From assembly GCF_033546935.1 (NCBI RefSeq), contig NZ_CP137854.1:4898001-4962000 (forward strand): 64,000 bases of DNA. Reading direction: 5' to 3'. The stretch comes from Xylophilus sp. GOD-11R (GTDB taxonomy: Bacteria; Pseudomonadota; Gammaproteobacteria; Burkholderiales; Burkholderiaceae_C). Made by a program: the position numbers and the translations under genes. Below, piece by piece: positions 37,318-45,949 of the stretch (its first letter is position 1; each line of letters opens with the position of its first letter). The notes beneath the pieces were generated by a model. It was not told the DNA's origin. It searched no databases and saw only the letters and a list, made by a program, of their open reading frames with translations.

Positions 37318-38088
37318 TTACGGACGCGGCTCGGCCACTGCCGCGAGGGCCCGGCAGAGGTCTTCCCAGGCGCGTGCCTTGTCGTCCTGCGCCCGCAGCA
37401 GCCAGGCCGGTTCGTAGCTGGCCACCAGCGGTGCGCCTTCGAGGCGGTGTACCGTGCCGCGCAGCTTGCCGAGTGGCTCGTTGCGCCCCAGAGCGGCCTG
37501 GGCGGACAGCCGGCCGAGCGCCAGCACCATGGCCGGCTTGCGGGCCACGATGGCCTGCCCGAGCGCTTCGTCGAGCGCCTGCCCGGGCTCGCCGGCCCGC
37601 CCGACACCAGCCGCCCAGACGCGCGCGCCCCGGTGCAGGCCGGCCGCACGCAGCATCGCGTCGAGCAGGCGACCGGCGTCGCCCACGCGGGGGTCGGCGC
37701 CGGGGCTGTCGACGAGCAGCAGCCAGACGGGGGCCTGCGGATCGTCGCCCTCGGGGGTGGACAGGGCCAGCCAGTCGCCTCGCAATACGGCGTTGGAGAC
37801 GGTGGAAGCAGTGGAAGCAACGCTGGACGGAACGCTCGTGGCAGCCGGCGCGGCCACCGGTGGCGGTGGCGCCTGGCGAGCGACGACGGCCGGCGGCGGT
37901 TCGGCGACACGCGGCGCTTCGGTCCGGGTCGACGGCTGGACGGGCACTTCGGCGACGGCCGCAGGGGCCGGTGCCGCCGCCACATCGGCTACGGGCACGG
38001 CCCGCGGCAGCCAGACCTGCACGCCCATCTCGCGCAGCATGGCGCGTCGGCGGTCGTCGAGGAGCAGGGTCGAGGTTTCGGCAGTCAC
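37318..38088 (-). CDS. Degenerate type-4 uracil-DNA glycosylase-like protein
   Basis: A 256-residue protein. After a variable Pro/Ala/Val-rich stretch (about 30-100), the C-terminal half follows the family 4 uracil-DNA glycosylase layout: [19 protein letters not shown] in place of GEAPG...[40 protein letters not shown] and [10 protein letters not shown]. The four Cys that hold the Fe-S cluster are missing (one Cys only) and the active-site Glu region is changed. It may be a structural or inactive paralogue. The start is GTG. It lies between rimI and pyrF on the same strand. Confidence 0.65.
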   Translation of the reverse strand: MTAETSTLLLDDRRRAMLREMGVQVWLPRAVPVADVAAAPAPAAVAEVPVQPSTRTEAPRVAEPPPAVVARQAPPPPVAAPAATSVPSSVASTASTVSNAVLRGDWLALSTPEGDDPQAPVWLLLVDSPGADPRVGDAGRLLDAMLRAAGLHRGARVWAAGVGRAGEPGQALDEALGQAIVARKPAMVLALGRLSAQAALGRNEPLGKLRGTVHRLEGAPLVASYEPAWLLRAQDDKARAWEDLCRALAAVAEPRP

Positions 38089-38118
38089 CGCTCGATTATC
38101 GGTGGCGCGGCAATGCCC

Positions 38119-38592
38119 TCAGGACCACAGGCGCAGGCTCATCACGATGGCGTCCTCGCGCTCCGGGCCGAACGAGGGGTAGTAGCGCTTGCGCAGACCC
38201 ACCCGGCGGTAGCCGTGCGCCTGGTAGACCTGCTGAGCGCGTTCGTTGCTGGCGCGCACCTCCAGCCAGAGCCAGAGCGCGCCCTGCCCGCGCGACCACA
38301 GCGCCAGCGCGTCCAGCAGCACCTGTGCCCAGCCCTGGCGCTGAAACTCGGCAGCGACGGTGAGGTTCAGCAGGTGCACCTCGTCGACACCTTTCATGGC
38401 CACGAAATAGCCGATGACCCGGCCCCTGGCGACGAGTTGCTGCGCCTGGTAGCCGGCGCGCAGCGAGTCGGCGAAATTGCCGGCGGTCCAGGGATGGGTG
38501 TAGACGTCCTGCTCGATCGGCAGGATGGCCGGCAGCGACTCGACGGTGATCGGCTCGAAATGCGCCTCGGTGAAGTCGGCCAGCGCGCTCAT
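38119..38592 (-). CDS. rimI: Ribosomal protein S18-alanine N-acetyltransferase RimI
   Basis: A 157-residue GNAT acetyltransferase. The acetyl-CoA loop is VAAEFQRQGWAQVLLDAL, with LWLEVRASNERAQQVYQAHGYRRVG downstream, as in RimI. It acetylates the N-terminus of ribosomal protein S18. Its start overlaps the tsaB stop by 4 bases, the common tsaB-rimI arrangement. Confidence 0.92.
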   Translation of the reverse strand: MSALADFTEAHFEPITVESLPAILPIEQDVYTHPWTAGNFADSLRAGYQAQQLVARGRVIGYFVAMKGVDEVHLLNLTVAAEFQRQGWAQVLLDALALWSRGQGALWLWLEVRASNERAQQVYQAHGYRRVGLRKRYYPSFGPEREDAIVMSLRLWS

Positions 38593-39317
38593 GCCTGCGC
38601 CTTCTTCTCGGCGGCGCGCTCCTCGGTGGTCTTGGCGACCTTGTCGCGCACGTACAGAGGCAGTGCCTGCGCGGCGTCGACGAGGCCGGCGGCGGCGATC
38701 AGCCCCGGCGCCAGCGACAGCAGCGCGGCCGCGTCCGGCAACAGGTGCACCGACTGTGGCGCGGCGCCGGCCAGGCGCTCGCCATAGGCCGCGCGGGCAT
38801 TGCCGGCGAGCACCCAGCCTTCAGGCAGTGGCAGGTCTTCCGGCCGGTACAGCCGGGCCGCCCCCTCGACCGCGATCCAGCGTGCGCTGACGCTGTCGTA
38901 TTGCAAGGCCTGTGCGTAGACCTCGTCCATGCGCGCGTCGAGCGTGGCGACGATGCGCTCGCCCGCACCGCCGAGCCGCGCCGACTCGGCCACCGCCGCC
39001 AGCGTATCGACCGGCAGCACCGGCAGCCCGCCCGGCCGGGCCGCACCGCGCGCACCGTAGGCGATGCCCTGTGCCGCGGCGCAGGCCGTGCGCAGGCCGG
39101 TGAAGGAGCCAGGCCCCCGGCCGAACACCACCGCGTCGAGCTGCGCGAAGGCGAGGCCGGCCTGGCGCAGCAGGTCTTCGAGCATCGGGATCAGCGTGGT
39201 CGACGCCTGCGCGCCGCCCGGGCCGCTTCGTTGCGTGACGACGCCGCCGGCGAGCAGCGCGGCGGAAAGTTGCTCGGTGCTGGTGTCGAAGGCAAGGAGA
39301 CGATGGGCAGCGGTCAT
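38589..39317 (-). CDS. tsaB: tRNA threonylcarbamoyladenosine protein TsaB
   Basis: A 242-residue TsaB. The ASKHA-fold opening LLAFDTSTEQLSAALL, the LLRQAGLAFAQLDAVVFGRGPGSFTGLR region (about 52-80) and GRGPGSFTGLR itself are diagnostic. TsaB partners TsaD in making t6A37 of tRNA. The ATG at 39317 (MTAAHRLLAFDTS) is preferred to an upstream in-frame codon. The Sua5-type enzyme for the first step of the same pathway is at 42222. Confidence 0.94.
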   Translation of the reverse strand: MTAAHRLLAFDTSTEQLSAALLAGGVVTQRSGPGGAQASTTLIPMLEDLLRQAGLAFAQLDAVVFGRGPGSFTGLRTACAAAQGIAYGARGAARPGGLPVLPVDTLAAVAESARLGGAGERIVATLDARMDEVYAQALQYDSVSARWIAVEGAARLYRPEDLPLPEGWVLAGNARAAYGERLAGAAPQSVHLLPDAAALLSLAPGLIAAAGLVDAAQALPLYVRDKVAKTTEERAAEKKAQA

Positions 39318-39405
39318 GCGCAAATTATCGACGCGGCGTCCGCCCGCACGAGCCACCGCGTCCGATGATTAGACTGACCGTCGCCCCGCACGCACCGAAC
39401 CCTCG

Positions 39406-40866
39406 ATGAACCGCCCTTCGCTTCGATCCCTGTTTCGTCCACGTCCGTCTTCTTCTCTGCGCCGTATCGCAGCGACCTTCACCGCCTTGTTGGCGATGGT
39501 CAGCGCCCTGCCCGCCATCGCGCAGACGCCCTTGCCCGCCGAAGTGGAAGCCGCCTTGCAGCGCGCCCGCCTGCCGGCCGATTCACTGGCGGTGATGGTG
39601 GCGCCGGCCGAGGGTGGCGCACCGTTGATCCGCTGGCGGGCCGACCAGCCCGTCAATGCGGCCTCGGTGATGAAGCTGGTCACCACGTATGCCGCGCTCG
39701 ACCTGCTCGGGCCGACCTTCCGCTGGAACACGCCGGTCACCTTCGGCGGGCCGGTGGACACCGACGGCACGCTGCAGGGCGACCTGTACATCCGTGGGCA
39801 AGGCGACCCGTCCTTGGTGCTGGAACGCCTCTGGCTGCTGCTGCGCCGGGTGCAGGCGATGGGCGTGAAGAACATCGCCGGCGACATCGTGCTGGACCGC
39901 AGCGCCTTCGTACTGCCGCCGCACGACCCGGGCGCCTTCGACGGTGAGCCCACCAAGCCCTACAACGCCGCGCCCGACGCGCTGCTGGTGAATTTCCGCG
40001 CACTGACGCTGGGCTTCGTGCCCGACCTGCTCACCGGCCGCGCGCGGGTGCTGGTCGACCCACCGCTGGCCGGGTTGCGTGTGCCCGAAACCGTGGCGCT
40101 GGCACCCGCCCGCACCGCCTGCGGCGACTGGCGCGGTGGCCTGCAGGCCGAGCTGTCGGACCCCGAGCGCATCAGCTTCGCGGGCAACTTTCCGGCCGAA
40201 TGCGGCGAGAAGAGCTGGCCGGTCGCCTATGCCGATCCCGACCACTACGGCGCGCGCGCCATCCAGGGCCTGTGGCGCGCGATGGGCGGGCGCCTGGCGG
40301 GGCGTGCGCGCGAAGGCCGCGCGCCGGTCGGCTCCACGCCGGCCTTCAGTGCCGCGTCGCCGACGCTCGCGGAGATCACCCGCGACATCAACAAGTACAG
40401 CAACAACATCATGGCGCAGCAGGTGTTCCTCACGCTGTCGCTGCAGTCCACCGGCACCGGCAGCTTCGAGGCCTCGCGCGAGGTGGTGCGGCGCTGGTGG
40501 CGGGAGCGTTTCGCCGACGTCGATCCACCGGTGCTGGACAACGGCGCCGGCCTCAGCCGCGACGGCCGCATCAGCGCCCTGGGTCTGACGCGATTGCTGC
40601 AGTCGGCCTGGCGCTCGCCGCTCATGCCCGACCTGGCCGCATCGCTGCCGATGGCGGGGGTGGACGGCACCTTGCGGCGCAGCCAGGCAGGAGCGGGCAG
40701 CGCGCACCTGAAGACCGGCAGCCTGCGCGACGTGGCGGCGGTCGCCGGCTATGTGCACACCGCGAGCGGTCGGCGCTACGTGCTGGTGGCCATCGCCAAC
40801 CATCCCGAAGCCGGCGCCGCCCGCGCGGCGTTCGACGCCCTGGTCGCGTGGTCGGCACGGCAGTAA
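39406..40866 (+). CDS. dacB: D-alanyl-D-alanine carboxypeptidase/endopeptidase (PBP4, DacB)
   Basis: A 486-residue penicillin-binding protein 4. A signal peptide (about 1-40, ending AIAQ) precedes the transpeptidase-fold domain with SVMK (SxxK, near residue 87), YSNN (SxN, near 330) and LKTGSL (KTG, near 430). It trims and cleaves peptidoglycan cross-links in the periplasm. It is divergent from tsaB. Confidence 0.94.
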   Translation: MNRPSLRSLFRPRPSSSLRRIAATFTALLAMVSALPAIAQTPLPAEVEAALQRARLPADSLAVMVAPAEGGAPLIRWRADQPVNAASVMKLVTTYAALDLLGPTFRWNTPVTFGGPVDTDGTLQGDLYIRGQGDPSLVLERLWLLLRRVQAMGVKNIAGDIVLDRSAFVLPPHDPGAFDGEPTKPYNAAPDALLVNFRALTLGFVPDLLTGRARVLVDPPLAGLRVPETVALAPARTACGDWRGGLQAELSDPERISFAGNFPAECGEKSWPVAYADPDHYGARAIQGLWRAMGGRLAGRAREGRAPVGSTPAFSAASPTLAEITRDINKYSNNIMAQQVFLTLSLQSTGTGSFEASREVVRRWWRERFADVDPPVLDNGAGLSRDGRISALGLTRLLQSAWRSPLMPDLAASLPMAGVDGTLRRSQAGAGSAHLKTGSLRDVAAVAGYVHTASGRRYVLVAIANHPEAGAARAAFDALVAWSARQ

Positions 40867-40964
40867 CTGTCAACCGATGTAGCAAAGGCAAGAGACGTTA
40901 CAAAGCCCGGAAAAATTCCGTTCGCCGATATGGTTTGGCCGCTCCTCCAACAGAACGGCCTCCC

Positions 40965-41141
40965 ATGATCTGCAAGCTGCTCCGACACGTTCTTCGCCGA
41001 CGGCGGTCTTCCCACCTCGCTCCGGGTTGCGGGCGCGGCAATCGCCGGTTCGCCTGCGCCATGCTGGCCACCGCGGCGGCGGCGGCTGCGGTTTCCGCCG
41101 CCACCGTGCTCTACGTCGACTTCGTGCGCGGCAAGGTATGA
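40965..41141 (+). CDS. Possible small membrane protein (58 residues)
   Basis: A short frame with ATG at 40965, an Arg-rich N-terminal half (LLRHVLRRRRSSHL) and one hydrophobic segment (CAMLATAAAAAAVSAATVLYV, about 31-51). It ends directly against the terminator hairpin of the opposite-strand gene. No homologue is recognised and no strong ribosome site is seen. It may be real, being a compact single-pass protein, or a chance frame. Confidence 0.3.
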   Translation: MICKLLRHVLRRRRSSHLAPGCGRGNRRFACAMLATAAAAAAVSAATVLYVDFVRGKV

Positions 41142-41173
41142 AAAAAGCCCGCCGGACCTGGGGTCCGGCGGGC
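41141..41173 (-). terminator. Rho-independent terminator of the GDSL-like lipoprotein gene
   Basis: A perfect 12-base stem, GCCCGCCGGACC (41147-41158) with GGTCCGGCGGGC (41162-41173), and a 3-base loop. Read on the minus strand it is followed by six T. It lies 24 bases past the stop of the gene ending at 41197. Confidence 0.9.
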
Positions 41174-41196
41174 TTCGTCGCGAAGACGGTGGTCGC

Positions 41197-42153
41197 TCAG
41201 AACCGCAGGCGCAGGCGGTCGTAGGCGTAGTTGCCGAACTGGCGGTTGGCCACCGGCGTGAAGTAGACGTTGTCGGCGAACTCGAACTTGGAGTAGTCGA
41301 CGCCGCTTTTGATGGTGCCGGTATTGCACAGTGCCGAGTTGAGCTGGCCGGTGCCGGTGCCGATGCCGTTGCCCGCGTCCACCGAGGTGCAGACCACCGT
41401 GGTGCCGTCGTCGAAGTTGTAGCTGCCGGGCACGCCGATCTGCAGGTTGTAGTAGTACTGCGCATCCACGAACAGCACGTTGTCGCCGAGGTTGGCGATG
41501 GCGAGTTCGAGCGCGGTATTGAAGGCGGTGACCTGGCTGGTGAGCACGCTGGCCTGACCGCTGGCGGTACCGAAAGGCGAGCGGCCGATGTCGTAGACAC
41601 CGGTGGACATGACATAGCGGGCGCCCGCATTGACCATGCGGCGCACCTGCGCGCCGAGCTCGGTGCCGGCGGTGCGCGAAGCGGCGACCGCCTGGTCGCT
41701 GGTCATGGTGCCGGCACGGTACGCGGCGAAATTGGCCAGCACGTCGGAGATGCCGCCGCCGACCAGGATCAGGTCGGACGACTTCGGCGAGTCCGACGCC
41801 AGGAAGGTGTCGATCTGCTCCGTGACGGTGGGCGTGCTGGCCACACCGGCAGCATCCGGGTGCAGGGTGACGCGGGCGTTGCCCACCGCGTAGCCGCTGC
41901 CGCCGGCCGACACCGCCGTCAGGCCCACGCCGTAGCGCGAGGCGAGCTGCTGTGCCCAGATGTTGACCGAGCCGTCGTTGACGGTATAGCGGGTGCCGGT
42001 CTGGCCGACGTCGCTGAGGCCGTCGCCGAACACCACGAAGCGCGACGGGCGGATCGCGGAATCGACGGTGCCGGAGCCGCAGGCGGTGAGCAGCGCGGCC
42101 GATGCGCACGCGATGGTCAGCACGGCGGTGCGGCGCAACCAGGAAACAGTCAT
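41197..42153 (-). CDS. SGNH/GDSL-like lipoprotein lacking the catalytic Ser
   Basis: A 318-residue lipoprotein (lipobox LLTAC, lipidated Cys25). Block I reads VVFGDGLSDVG (about 41-50): Gly45 stands where the GDSL family has its nucleophilic Ser. Block III-like GGGISDVLANF is present. The C-terminal DNVYFTPVANRQFGNYAYD aligns with the family's D-x-x-H block but has Phe/Tyr where the His should be. The fold is likely SGNH, but classical esterase activity is doubtful. A related subgroup in Burkholderiales has similar GDG/GDA forms, from memory. It has its own terminator. The start ATG is at 42153. Confidence 0.75.
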   Translation of the reverse strand: MTVSWLRRTAVLTIACASAALLTACGSGTVDSAIRPSRFVVFGDGLSDVGQTGTRYTVNDGSVNIWAQQLASRYGVGLTAVSAGGSGYAVGNARVTLHPDAAGVASTPTVTEQIDTFLASDSPKSSDLILVGGGISDVLANFAAYRAGTMTSDQAVAASRTAGTELGAQVRRMVNAGARYVMSTGVYDIGRSPFGTASGQASVLTSQVTAFNTALELAIANLGDNVLFVDAQYYYNLQIGVPGSYNFDDGTTVVCTSVDAGNGIGTGTGQLNSALCNTGTIKSGVDYSKFEFADNVYFTPVANRQFGNYAYDRLRLRF

Positions 42154-42221
42154 GAATTTCTCCGTCTGAAAAGTGGGGGGAGTGTAGCGAGGGGCATTTC
42201 GGCCCCGGTATCTCGATGGTT

Positions 42222-43232
42222 TCACCCGGCCGCCGCGCGCTGCAGGCGGTCGCGTACGCCGTCCCAGGCGGCGTCGGCCGGTGGCGTTTCGACCCAGATG
42301 AGCTTGACGCCTGCATCGTCGAAGCCACGCAGCGCGGCGAACAGCTGGTGGGCGGTCGCGGCCGGGTCGTCGGGCATGCGCCGATGCAGCACCGCCTGGG
42401 AGCGGGCGCGCAGCGGCGCACGGGCATAGACGGCGATCGCGGCGGCGTCGGCGCCGAGCAGGTCGAGTGCGGCCTGCAGGGCGACGGCGTCCATCAGCCG
42501 CAGGCGGGCGCGCGGCGCGTAGTGCGATTCCAGCGTGCCGGAAGCGCGCGGCGTGTCGGTCCGCATCGCCTCGGGCGGCAGCGCGGGCTGGCCGCAGGCC
42601 GCTTCGATCTGGGCGGCGGTGACCGCGCCCGGCCGCAGCAGCACCGGTGCGCCACGGCTGCAGTCGACGATGGTCGATTCGATGCCCACATCGCAGGGGC
42701 CGCCGTCGAGCACCAGCAGGTCGAAGTCGAACTCGCCGGCCACGTGCGCGGCCGTCGTCGGGCTGACCCGACCGAACTGGTTGGCGCTGGGCGCGGCCAC
42801 GCCGAACACCCCGCGCGCCAGGCAGGCGGCGAGCACGGCTTGCGCCACCGGATGGCTGGGGCAGCGCAGGCCGATGGACGCCTGGCCGCCGGCGGCGGTG
42901 GCGGCGTGCTCGGGCCGGCGCGGCAGGATCAAGGTGAGCGGCCCGGGCCAGAAGGCGTCGATCAGCCGGCCGGCGAAGTCGGGCAGCTCGGCGGCGTAGT
43001 GCGACAGCGCGGCCGGCCGGTGGTCGGCGCCGGTAGCCGGTGCCAGATGCACGATCAACGGATGGTCGCTCGGCCGGCCCTTGGCCGTGAAGATCGCGCC
43101 CACCGCCTGCGGGTTGTCGGCGTCGGCGGCCAGGCCGTAGACGGTCTCCGTCGGCAGGCCGACCAGATGGCCGGCGGCCAGCTGGGCCGCCGCGCGGGCG
43201 ATGGCCTGGGGATCCTGTCCGTCGAGCACCAT
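42222..43232 (-). CDS. L-threonylcarbamoyladenylate synthase (Sua5 type)
   Basis: A 336-residue Sua5/YrdC protein making threonylcarbamoyl-AMP for the t6A tRNA modification. The YrdC domain shows GHLVGLPTETVYGLAADA, KGRPSDHPLIVH and RCPSHPVAQ; SANQFGRVSPT follows. The C-terminal Sua5 domain (about 225-330) contains ASGTLESHYAPRA, so it is the long form rather than TsaC. It lies just after purK on the same strand, 13 bases away. Confidence 0.94.
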   Translation of the reverse strand: MVLDGQDPQAIARAAAQLAAGHLVGLPTETVYGLAADADNPQAVGAIFTAKGRPSDHPLIVHLAPATGADHRPAALSHYAAELPDFAGRLIDAFWPGPLTLILPRRPEHAATAAGGQASIGLRCPSHPVAQAVLAACLARGVFGVAAPSANQFGRVSPTTAAHVAGEFDFDLLVLDGGPCDVGIESTIVDCSRGAPVLLRPGAVTAAQIEAACGQPALPPEAMRTDTPRASGTLESHYAPRARLRLMDAVALQAALDLLGADAAAIAVYARAPLRARSQAVLHRRMPDDPAATAHQLFAALRGFDDAGVKLIWVETPPADAAWDGVRDRLQRAAAG

Positions 43233-43245
43233 GGACGCGGTTTTC

Positions 43246-44415
43246 TCAGCCGAAACGGGCGATGCCCAGCACGTCGCACGCTGTGATCGCGGCTTCGCGG
43301 GCGCTCGCGGCGTCGGGTGCGGTGAAGGTCAGGTGGCCCATCTTGCGACCGGGCTTGGCGTCGCGCTTGCCGTACAGGTGCAGGTGCGCGCCGGGCAGCG
43401 CCAGCACCTGCGCCCAGGCGGGCGTGCGCTGCTCACCCGAGGCGTCGAACCACAGGTCGCCGAGCAGGTTGAGCATGACGGCGGCGCTGTGCTGGCGCGG
43501 CTGCACCAGCGGCAGGCGGCACAGGGTGCGCACCTGCAGCGTGAACTGCGAGGCGTCGCAGGCATCGATGGTGTAGTGGCCGCTGTTGTGCGGGCGGGGC
43601 GCGATCTCGTTGACCACCAGCCGGCCGTCGCCCAGCACGAAGAATTCGACGCAGAGCACGCCGACGTAGTCCAGGCCGTCGGCGATGGCGCGGGCCGCGC
43701 CCACGGCCTCGTCGGCCAGCGCGGCATCGATATTGCCGGGATGGACCTCGGTGACGGCCAGGATGCCGTCGCGGTGCAGGTTGCGCTGCACCGGAAAGTG
43801 CACGAAGGCGCCGTCGGCACCGCGCGCCAGCACCACCGAGCATTCGGCGGCCAGCGGCAGCATCTGTTCGAGCACGCAGGGCACACCGCCGAGCGATCGC
43901 CAGGCAGCGGCCAGCGCGGCGGCATCGGCCACCCGCACCTGGCCCTTGCCGTCGTAGCCCATGCGCGAGGTCTTGAGGATGCCGGGCAGCAGGGCCGCGT
44001 CGACGGCGGCCAGTTGCTCGGCGGACTCGATCACCGCGTAGGGCGCGCAGGGCACGCCGCAGGCCACGAAATGGGCTTTTTCGGCGGCGCGGTCCTGGGC
44101 GATGGCCACGGCGCGCGCGGCGGGCGACACCGGCAGGCGCTCGGCGAGCGTGGCCAGCGAGGGCGCGGGCACGTTCTCGAATTCGGTGGTGACGGCCGCG
44201 CACAGGCCCGCCAGTTCGGCCAGGCCTGCCGGGTCGTCGTAGGCGGCGCGCACCTGATGGTGGCTGACGCGTCCGGCGGGGCTGTCGGTGTCGGGGTCGA
44301 GCACGGCGGTGAAATAGCCCATGGACTGGGCGGCGTGCACGAACATGCGGCCGAGCTGGCCGCCGCCGAGCACTCCCAGCGTCGCGCCGGGAAGGATCTG
44401 TCCGGCGTCCTTCAT
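43246..44415 (-). CDS. purK: 5-(carboxyamino)imidazole ribonucleotide synthase PurK
   Basis: A 389-residue ATP-grasp enzyme that carboxylates AIR with bicarbonate and ATP in purine synthesis. It shows [14 protein letters not shown] at the N-terminus, the ATP-grasp [12 protein letters not shown] and, near the end, [18 protein letters not shown]. The start overlaps the purE stop by 4 bases, so the two consecutive steps are co-translated. Confidence 0.96.
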   Translation of the reverse strand: MKDAGQILPGATLGVLGGGQLGRMFVHAAQSMGYFTAVLDPDTDSPAGRVSHHQVRAAYDDPAGLAELAGLCAAVTTEFENVPAPSLATLAERLPVSPAARAVAIAQDRAAEKAHFVACGVPCAPYAVIESAEQLAAVDAALLPGILKTSRMGYDGKGQVRVADAAALAAAWRSLGGVPCVLEQMLPLAAECSVVLARGADGAFVHFPVQRNLHRDGILAVTEVHPGNIDAALADEAVGAARAIADGLDYVGVLCVEFFVLGDGRLVVNEIAPRPHNSGHYTIDACDASQFTLQVRTLCRLPLVQPRQHSAAVMLNLLGDLWFDASGEQRTPAWAQVLALPGAHLHLYGKRDAKPGRKMGHLTFTAPDAASAREAAITACDVLGIARFG

Positions 44416-44927
44416 GCGACGTTGCCCTGGTCGGGAAGCGCCATGGCGCGGGCGGCGGCGGTTTGCTCGGCGCGGAAGGCTTCAAGCCTGGCGCGCAGGG
44501 CCGTGTCGGTACTGGCCAGCAGCGCGACGGCGAACAGCGCCGCGTTGGCCGCGCCCGCGTTGCCGATGGCGAAGGTGGCCACGGGAACGCCCTTGGGCAT
44601 CTGCACGATGCTGTGCAGCGAGTCGACACCCTGCAGGTGGCGACTGGCGACTGGCACGCCGAGCACCGGCACGGTGGTCTTGGCAGCCAGCATGCCCGGC
44701 AGGTGGGCGGCACCGCCGGCGCCGGCGATGATGGCCCGCAGGCCCCGGCCGGCGGCGGATTCGGCGTAGGCGAACATGTCGTCGGGCATGCGGTGGGCCG
44801 AAACCACCCGTGCCTCGTAGGGCACGCCGAACTGCGAAAGAATCTGGGTGGCCTGCGACATGGTGTCCCAGTCGCTGCTGGACCCCATCACCACGCCGAT
44901 AACCACGCCACCTTGAACCGGGTCCAT
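44412..44927 (-). CDS. purE: N5-carboxyaminoimidazole ribonucleotide mutase PurE
   Basis: A 171-residue class I PurE, which converts N5-CAIR to CAIR. The hallmark [10 protein letters not shown] and [14 protein letters not shown] are present, with [13 protein letters not shown] and PVLGVPV. The ATG at 44927 is preferred over a GTG directly before it. It is the first gene of purE-purK-Sua5, divergent from the thioredoxin gene. Confidence 0.96.
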   Translation of the reverse strand: MDPVQGGVVIGVVMGSSSDWDTMSQATQILSQFGVPYEARVVSAHRMPDDMFAYAESAAGRGLRAIIAGAGGAAHLPGMLAAKTTVPVLGVPVASRHLQGVDSLHSIVQMPKGVPVATFAIGNAGAANAALFAVALLASTDTALRARLEAFRAEQTAAARAMALPDQGNVA

Positions 44928-45034
44928 CACTGCTCCTCTTTGAGAGCGCGTGATTTTACCGGCTGCCTCCGCCGCAAGCCCCGACCGGGTCGAATCGTGC
45001 TTGAATCCGCGTTTTGAATCCGCATCTCACAACG

Positions 45035-45925
45035 ATGATCGACGTCACCGTAGAAAACTTCGAAACCGAAGTCATCGCCGCTTCGCAGACCGTGCCCGTG
45101 CTGGTCGATTTCTGGGCGCCGTGGTGCGGCCCCTGCAAGACGCTCGGGCCGGTGCTGGAGAAGCTGGAGGCCGACTACGCCGGCCGCTTCAAGCTGGTCA
45201 AGATCGACTCCGACCAGGAGCAGCAGCTCGCCGCGGCCTTCGGCATCCGCAGCATCCCGACCTGCGTGCTGCTGCAGAACGGCCAGCCGGTCGACGGCTT
45301 CATGGGCGCGCTGCCCGAGGGCCAGGTCCGCGCCTTCCTCGACAAGCACGTGCCGCCGGCCGACGAGCTGGAACCCGAGCCCGAACCCGAGCCGGAAGAA
45401 GCGCCCGGCGAGGGCGATCCGCAGGCCGCGCTCGAAGCGCTGCAGCATGCGGTGGCCACCGACCCGGCCGACGACGAAGCCCGCTTCGGCTACGTCAAGG
45501 CGCTGATGCAGCAGGGCCGCAGCGACGACGCCAAGGTGGCCTTCGCGCCGGTCATCGCCAAGGCCGCGCTCGACCGCCGGCTCGACGCGCTGCAGCGCTG
45601 GATGAAGGCCGACGATTTCGCGCAGGGCGCCGACCTCGCCGCCATCGAGGCCCGCATCGCCACCGACCGCCGCGACTTCGCCGCCCGTTTCGACCGGGCC
45701 CAGGTGCTGCTGGCCGCGCAGGCCTGGACCGAGGCCATGGACGAGCTGCTCGAGATCCTGATGCGCGACAAGTCCTGGAACGAGGATCTGGCACGCAAGA
45801 CCTATATCGCGATCCTGGAGATCATCGAGCCGCCCAAGGTGAAGGTGGCCGACGGCCAGGTGCCGCCACAAGACCCGACCGTGGCGAGCTACCGCCGCCG
45901 GCTCAGCAGCGTCGTGCTGAGCTGA
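45035..45925 (+). CDS. Thioredoxin-TPR fusion protein (CnoX/YbbN type)
   Basis: A 296-residue protein. The N-terminal thioredoxin domain (about 1-108) keeps the active WCGPC (Cys31, Cys34), unlike E. coli CnoX. An acidic linker (EPEPEPEPEEAPGEGD) leads to TPR-like helices (about 130-290) with the RRDFAARFDRAQVLLAAQ repeat. The family are redox-dependent holdases that pass clients to GroEL or DnaK. It is monocistronic, and the next gene converges on it 24 bases downstream. Confidence 0.9.
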   Translation: MIDVTVENFETEVIAASQTVPVLVDFWAPWCGPCKTLGPVLEKLEADYAGRFKLVKIDSDQEQQLAAAFGIRSIPTCVLLQNGQPVDGFMGALPEGQVRAFLDKHVPPADELEPEPEPEPEEAPGEGDPQAALEALQHAVATDPADDEARFGYVKALMQQGRSDDAKVAFAPVIAKAALDRRLDALQRWMKADDFAQGADLAAIEARIATDRRDFAARFDRAQVLLAAQAWTEAMDELLEILMRDKSWNEDLARKTYIAILEIIEPPKVKVADGQVPPQDPTVASYRRRLSSVVLS

Positions 45926-45949
45926 GCCCGGCCCCCGCGCTGCGCCGGC

